From Dicyema japonicum (taxonomy: Eukaryota; Dicyemida; Rhombozoa; Dicyemidae): DNA of 24,546 nucleotides. Each line of letters starts with the position of its first letter. The first letter of the stretch is position 1. A program made the position numbers and the translations under genes. The stretch is taken from positions 479,032-503,577 of the forward strand of contig RDEW01000039.1 in assembly GCA_011109175.1 (NCBI GenBank), in the 5' to 3' direction. The notes below the pieces were generated by a model that worked only from the letters and a program-made list of their open reading frames with translations, was not told the DNA's origin and did not search any database. Positions 20,011 to 24,546 of the stretch are shown piece after piece.

Positions 20011-20320
20011 ATGTTATTCATGATTTTGTTGGTTGAGTGGTTGAAACCCATGTCCATGTATTTATTGTATTCTCAGTCTGTTTATTCTAACCTGTTTAAT
20101 GTAGCAACTTTCAACGTCAGTGTACTTTTTTCGAGCACTAACTGGAGACTTTATGAAGTATTTGGAACGATACACCTCGATGAACTACGAAGATGTGTAA
20201 GGAGGAAAGTTACATTGAGAAACCTGGTGGAACGAATAGTGAAGCGCACGGCTCAAGCGGAACTCTAAGTATTCATATGCTTTTGATAACAGGAGAGTGC
20301 ATTTAACTAACTTCTTAACT
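20011..20320 (+). pseudogene. Possible LINE 3'-end fragment
   Basis: The frame 20011-20268 ends in LRRCVRRKVTLRNLVERIVK and RTAQAEL. The DNA after it, 'acggctcaagcggaactc' and later 'catttaactaac', resembles the end of the LINE-like segment at 21052-21310 ('atggctcaagcgaacccc' and 'ttttaactaac'). This suggests a diverged second copy of the same element's 3' end. Protein similarity to a reverse transcriptase is not clear in this copy. Confidence 0.3.
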
Positions 20321-20403
20321 ATTCATGCAGCTACAGGTTACTCCAGTTTAGCTTATTGTAATAAATAATATTTTTTGTGAGAAATATAAAATTTTAATTC
20401 TAG

Positions 20404-20572
20404 CGGTATTAGTCCGAGCACGTCTGGGTTTATCAGGTTAATTGGACTGCTTCACGGGAAGTGTATGCCTAGAATAACACAATGGCTCTTCCTGAATATT
20501 GTCCTCGCGATCATGAGAGGTAACTCTCATTGGGTTCTCAATGTCTGCATGCCATAATGAGACCTCACCATA
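20404..20572. other. Less AT-rich island, unidentified
   Basis: About 170 bp with higher GC than the flanks ('ggtattagtccgagcacgtc', 'tgtcctcgcgatcatgagag'), with sharp AT-rich borders. I compared it by eye with 5S rRNA and U1-U6 snRNA consensus features and found no match. It may be another repeat end or an uncharacterised RNA. Confidence 0.4.
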
Positions 20573-20803
20573 AAAACTAATTTTTTACATAATAAATATA
20601 ATTAATTTTTTTCTATCACTATTTTCAATTTTATTTATTTATTGAGGATCGTTTGTTAAACGAATTTTGATATACAATTTCGGAACATGGGCATGTTCTA
20701 AAATTGATTTATAGAAGCTAGATACTTTTCACAGGAACCAACTCCGCATGTTGATTCGAATTTTTTGGCCGAGAAAAATCTCAAATAAAAATCTATATTC
20801 ACG

Positions 20804-21101
20804 ATGTAAATCCAGACCTCTAGCACCGATGTTATTTTATCGAGATGACGACTATTTGAACATATCCTCTGACTGGACCCGACTACGCCATGTAACAGAA
20901 TAATGGAAGAATATTTCTACTACGCCGGAAGTCGCGGATTTCGAGGCAGACCATGTAAATCCAGACCTCTAGCACCGATGTAATTATATCGAGATGACGA
21001 CTATTTGAACATATCCTCAGACTGGACCCGACTACGCCATGTAACAGAATAATGGAAGAATATTTCTACTACGCCGGAAGTCGCGGATTTCGAGGCAGAC
21101 C
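20804..21101. repeat. 149-bp tandem duplication in LINE-like DNA
   Basis: 'atgtaaatccagacctctag' occurs at 20804 and 20953. The two 149-bp copies are almost identical and end at 'gaggcagacc'. Only the second copy continues into the reverse-transcriptase tail at 21052-21297, so the duplication occurred inside the element. Confidence 0.92.
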
Positions 21102-21310
21102 AAGAAACACACTTCCAACCTGCTTAAAAGATGACTACGAACAAAATAGTCGTAAATTGGTGACAGCGGACGATCTGGATGATGTTCGAATGAGGGCCAG
21201 GAACAAGATGGTGTGGGCGAGGATGGCGAGGAGGATGGCTGCAAAACATGGCTCAAGCGAACCCCTTTTAGGGCCACGCGAAAGAGCTTTTAACTAACTA
21301 ACTAACTGAG
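21052..21310 (+). pseudogene. Non-LTR retrotransposon (LINE) 3' end
   Basis: The frame ends a LINE polyprotein. RGFRGRPRNTLPTCLKDDYE matches the GRPRktW.dcvk.D box found after the reverse-transcriptase domain of many RTE/CR1-like LINEs. It is followed by DDLDDVRMRARNKMVWARMA, the usual helix with a conserved Trp, and a stop at 21295-21297. After the stop comes a short (CTAA)n tail (about 21290-21307), a typical microsatellite LINE end. The reverse-transcriptase domain itself is absent upstream, so this is a 5'-truncated, dead copy. The GC content is clearly higher than the surroundings. Confidence 0.7.
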
Positions 21311-21499
21311 GATCCCATCGCTATGTGGTGCTTTTAGCTAATTGGTTGTAAATTACTCTTCCTTTCATCTGTGACGTTAATATTAATAAGCTAATTGTAA
21401 ATTATAATATCTGTAATAATGACAATTTTTTAGGACGAGGGTTCCATCATGGTAGCGGGCACTATGCACTCAATGGAATTATCTCTGGTGAGCCCAATG

Positions 21500-21865
21500 C
21501 TTTGGAAGATACAACGTGTCATTGTAGGATGTCCTTTCTTTAGTCCTGCAAGTCGCCCGATTAGCCAGGTAAACTTTTCCGTTATGGTGCAATCATATTG
21601 AAGAATACTTTTGTTGTCATAGGAAATAAGTTTTCAATTCTGAGAGCTGCCAGCCTTGACTGAAAAGAATTTCTAGTAATTTTTAACTGTTTGTATATAA
21701 ATAATAAGTTATTAAAATTAAAAAAAAAAGTTTTATTATTAAAATATCAACAAAGTAAGATTGATTCCAAAGTATGAGATTTGTTATAGGATAATATGAT
21801 TAAATTTGAAGTTCTGTATCGTAATTATATTAAAATTTAGGGATTGTTAACCACCTGTTATTGAT
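21500..21865. repeat. Dispersed repeat R3, copy b
   Basis: This segment is homologous, with many differences and deletions, to 15060-15535. It follows the LINE 3' end by about 190 bp and ends directly at the N-split repeat. Confidence 0.65.
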
Positions 21866-21866
21866 G

Positions 21867-22260
21867 AACCTTCCGATGTTGTTCATTGCCAATTAAAAGC
21901 GATGGGAAATTTTATGCAGATTTCATTTACTCAAAGACATCACTAACGGAGGTATTCCCCCACGATTGTACTATAATAATTTTCGCTTTCCAGACTCTCG
22001 ATTGGGTGATTTGAAGGTATTAGTAGCTGCGATTAACCATTTGACTGCACGAAGGCCAAAGTCNAACCTTCCGATGTTGTTCATTTCCAATTGAATCGAT
22101 GGGAAATTTTATGCAGTTTTCATTTACTAAAAGACATCACTAACGGAAGTATTCCCCCAAGATTGTACTATAATAATTTTCGCTTTCCAGACGCTCGATC
22201 GGGTGATTTGAATGTATTAATAGCTGCGATTAACCATTTGACTCCACAAAGGCCAAAGTC
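21867..22260. repeat. 197-bp direct repeat split by a single N
   Basis: 21867-22063 and 22065-22260 are about 93% identical and abut the N at 22064, like the pair around 18977. Both keep one frame reading LLKDITNG, then IPPRLYYNNFRFPD and AAINHLT. That conserved frame suggests coding or transposon origin. I do not recognise the protein. Confidence 0.8.
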
Positions 22261-22857
22261 TGCATAAATCCATATCATTAGAAACACATGGGTTGCAAGT
22301 ACATCAGCCTGCTTTTTGTATTTTTGATAAAGCTAATGAAATCAAGTTAGTCTAAAAATTGAGTGTTTATCTAGAATATTCCATGAATGACGACACAGTG
22401 ATCTACCATTCCTGTTGATAGATTATTATTCGACAATTACACATATTTAACATGACAAGAATTTTTCCATATCATTTCGATTGTTTGAATAAAAATGTAA
22501 ATTATAACAATATTTTAATTATCATATGATTTGACAATGGGTGAATTACGGCCATTAAAGAAAATCTTTGTCGTAGAATAATGTGTAATCAATGAATCAT
22601 TAATATTATCGAAATATTACGTAATGTGTCATTATGGTTTCTCTAGACGCTGAATGTAGAAGTGAGAGGTGCTACACATCAGAATATATAAATATTCATA
22701 ATATATTTGTCGACAATCCTCTGAAAAAAAACTTACTTTCATATAATTTTGATGTTAAATCATGAATTGTGGCATTGAAAAGGTTGATTATGAGGAGACA
22801 ACAGAATATGTAAAAACAAGTTTGTTAGAATGAAAGTACTGTTAGTATTTTTGAAAT
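22261..22857. other. Spacer, nothing secure
   Basis: AT-rich. An ATG frame at 22762 (MNCGIEKVDYEETTEYVKTS) is short and I found no splice that joins it to the gene candidate at 22858. Confidence 0.35.
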
Positions 22858-23220
22858 ATGTCTTATTTATTTTTGAACATGTCTGAAATTTTTTTACTGA
22901 TTCTCTGTTTACGTGTGAAGTCGCAAAAATAATAGGAAAATTGAGGTTATCTATAGACGATGGTTCATTGGAAAGTGAGCTTTATATAAAATGTTGCGCA
23001 ACTTTACGAGAAATTACTGAATTAAACAGTCAATATTTTAGTTTAGATCAAATAGAGGTTCCATTGAGCATTGTGCACTTGAGTATAGGTAGAGATATTC
23101 GATGATATTGAAGAGGGACAAAGACTTTTTTCTTATCAAACCAGTTGTCTCCGATCATTCGCATGTAACTTGAACAATGTTCAACTGAGAGATTTTAGTG
23201 ATCAAGAAATATCAATCTAA
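22858..23220 (+). CDS. Candidate three-exon gene of unknown family
   Basis: Exons 22858-22912, 22936-23088 and 23114-23220 join through GT...AG introns of 23 and 25 nt into 104 codons. Exon 1 encodes a signal-peptide-like start (MSYLFLNMSEIFLLILCLR). Exon 2 carries LESELYIKCCATLREITELN, which is similar to the ORF at 4300-4595. Exon 3 reads LFSYQTSCLRSFACNLNNVQ and ends at TAA 23218-23220. The exon 2-3 junction is the stronger one, because both flanking frames are long and open. Exon 2 could instead extend in frame to about 22884, which would remove the proposed exon 1. A signal peptide followed by a short helical segment and a Cys-containing strand region faintly recalls EMC10, an ER membrane complex subunit, but this is speculation. 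A further frame at about 23210-23288 (SNYPFAFRKAMILSQVPQLV) may be more of the gene. Confidence 0.45.
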
Positions 23221-23288
23221 CTATCCCTTTGCTTTCCGAAAAGCAATGATACTCAGTCAAGTCCCTCAATTAGTTCTATTTATATATT

Positions 23289-24448
23289 ATTAAATCCATT
23301 CTCCAATAGTAAAGTACAAGCTTCTGCTTAAAAAGAGAGATGGGGAAATAGGAAGATTCCTTTGATCAACTATGTAGAGGCAAAAGACACGAGCCACATT
23401 GGTAGGATCTATTTCATGAGAACCGACTTTAGCTATAAACACTTTAGCTATAACATCTCTCTCATTCTAACCCACAAGTGTCAGATTCGATATCATGAGA
23501 TGTTGTTTAGTCAAAAAGTGCCATATTTGTCTATGTAAAATTTTTTTAACGAATACTATTTATTAAAAAATTAGATATTAAAGCTTTAGCAGATAGGATT
23601 GAGTTTAAGTTTTCACATAATATGGCAATCCCGACTCGTCTTCTTAGCCAAAACAATTTTTTTCGGCACTATAGTGTTCGATTAAACTACGTGGCCGCAG
23701 ATCCAGATTTCAGAGCAGATCTTAGAAGGAATGAAGTGTAGAAAAGATAAACACAAGTACATTTCGACCAATGATTTTTGTGTGAATATGTTAAAAGCGT
23801 CATTCCGTCTTGCCTCATGTCATTTCCACGATCCAGTTCAACAGGCTTTATTGAACTAGGGAGCCTGAAGCTTCGATATGCGCAGAATATAATTAAAAAT
23901 TCGGCGTGACGAGGTGAGACAATTGTTGTACTCCTTTGATGTCATCTGTTTTCACACTACGGCATCTTTGTTTCTGGCAGTCCTCAAGTTCACATTGTAG
24001 TGCTATCCGATCCTTACACAAAATTTATTTATATTTTTTTTAAATAAACTGTTGTTTTCTATTTTAATTAAATGATATTTTTGAAAAATTAATTAGAATA
24101 TCAGAATGAAGTTTAGCTCATCACCAACAAAATTACAGGCAACACCACGAATAACATTGTATTACTCCCCGTTTCCCATTAATAAGACATTTTCAATTTT
24201 TGTTTTCATCCTGGATCATCTACTCACATTTACCCATCAAGTAGACCTAGTAACCAAATGGATCCAAAAGAAAATTTGATTTCTCAAGGCGTTCACTTAA
24301 TCTCCAGTATCTTCCCGCCCATCGTTAGAGCTTTTATACATACAATTCGTTCTACAAAGTATTGAGTACGCCTGTGATGCATGGATTATCCCAACATCAA
24401 TATCGATACAGAGCAAGCAGGAGGATAACAAAATCGATGTTTCAGGAT
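23289..24448. other. Spacer, nothing recognised
   Basis: More than 1 kb without a recognisable gene. Short, less AT-rich patches (23,620-24,010) contain no long frame on either strand. Immediately to the right begins the repeat of leader segment P. Confidence 0.4.
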
Positions 24449-24546
24449 TGTATTGAGATCGTCATTTGTTTATTAGTTTACCATTGAAATCGTTATTAAA
24501 TAATTACAATTTTAGTTTATTATTAATAATAATAATAATAATATTA
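24449..24546 (+). promoter_or_regulatory. Second copy of leader/promoter segment P, cut by window end
   Basis: This segment matches 5251-5348, the sequence just upstream of the ZYG11-like gene, including 'tgtattgagatcgtc', 'tttattagttta' and the TAA/ATA-rich tract. The preceding R2 repeat is not present here, so the similarity begins at P itself. If the match continues as in the first copy, the start codon of another family member would lie about 27 nt beyond the window. Confidence 0.6.

Noticed and set aside
20404-20572. Possible spliceosomal or 5S RNA gene
   Set aside because: No match to the invariant boxes of 5S rRNA or U1-U6 snRNAs could be found by eye.
1-24546. CRISPR arrays, bacterial operons, ribosome-binding sites
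   Set aside because: No spaced short palindromic repeats and no dense uninterrupted ORFs. The introns, LINE and Tigger relics show eukaryotic DNA.

Overview
This window looks like nuclear DNA from an AT-rich, gene-poor region of a highly derived metazoan. The best evidence is a gene at 5375-7765 that becomes one long ZYG11/ZER1-type protein only when 14 GT...AG introns of 21-29 nt are removed. ZYG11/ZER1 proteins (leucine-rich repeats plus ARM-like repeats, substrate receptors of CUL2 ubiquitin ligases) are animal proteins, and introns of about 22-30 nt are known from dicyemid mesozoans. A dicyemid, or a related mesozoan parasite, is therefore my preferred source. This is an inference from gene structure, not from a species marker.

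Layout. 1-9390 is a decayed tandem array of ZYG11-like genes. It holds a copy of the gene's 3' flank (1-333), a small two-exon candidate gene (1051-1430), a pseudo-exon fragment (1745-2022), an exon-like ORF of unknown family (4300-4595), the 5' flanking repeat (4697-5244), the leader/promoter segment (5251-5348), the main ZYG11-like gene (5375-7765), a second 3' flank (7820-8151), a tRNA-Asn-like relic (8198-8270) and a second 5' flanking repeat with no gene behind it (8754-9390). 9.4-12.8 kb is mostly empty, with one damaged ORF cluster at 11.65-12.0 kb. The 3' part of a divergent ZYG11-like paralogue lies at 12811-13627 and shares its last three intron positions with the main gene. The last 98 bases of the window repeat the leader of the main gene, so another family member may start just outside.

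14.1-22.3 kb is a graveyard of mobile elements: a pogo/Tigger transposase relic (minus strand), a 1.1-kb element with about 40-bp inverted ends, a 94-bp satellite organised as 188-bp dimers, a DDE integrase relic of Ginger/Ty3 type, two LINE 3'-end-like segments and a dispersed repeat pair. Two single N bases (18977, 22064) are each flanked by near-identical direct repeats that start and stop exactly at the N. They look like unmerged contig ends or haplotypes rather than biology.

22858-23220 holds a candidate three-exon gene, again with 23-25-nt introns. Its central exon resembles the orphan ORF at 4300-4595, so these two form a second, unrecognised gene family in the same window. All exon structures are manual and come from reading-frame continuity, GT-AG ends and agreement between paralogues; no transcript data were available.
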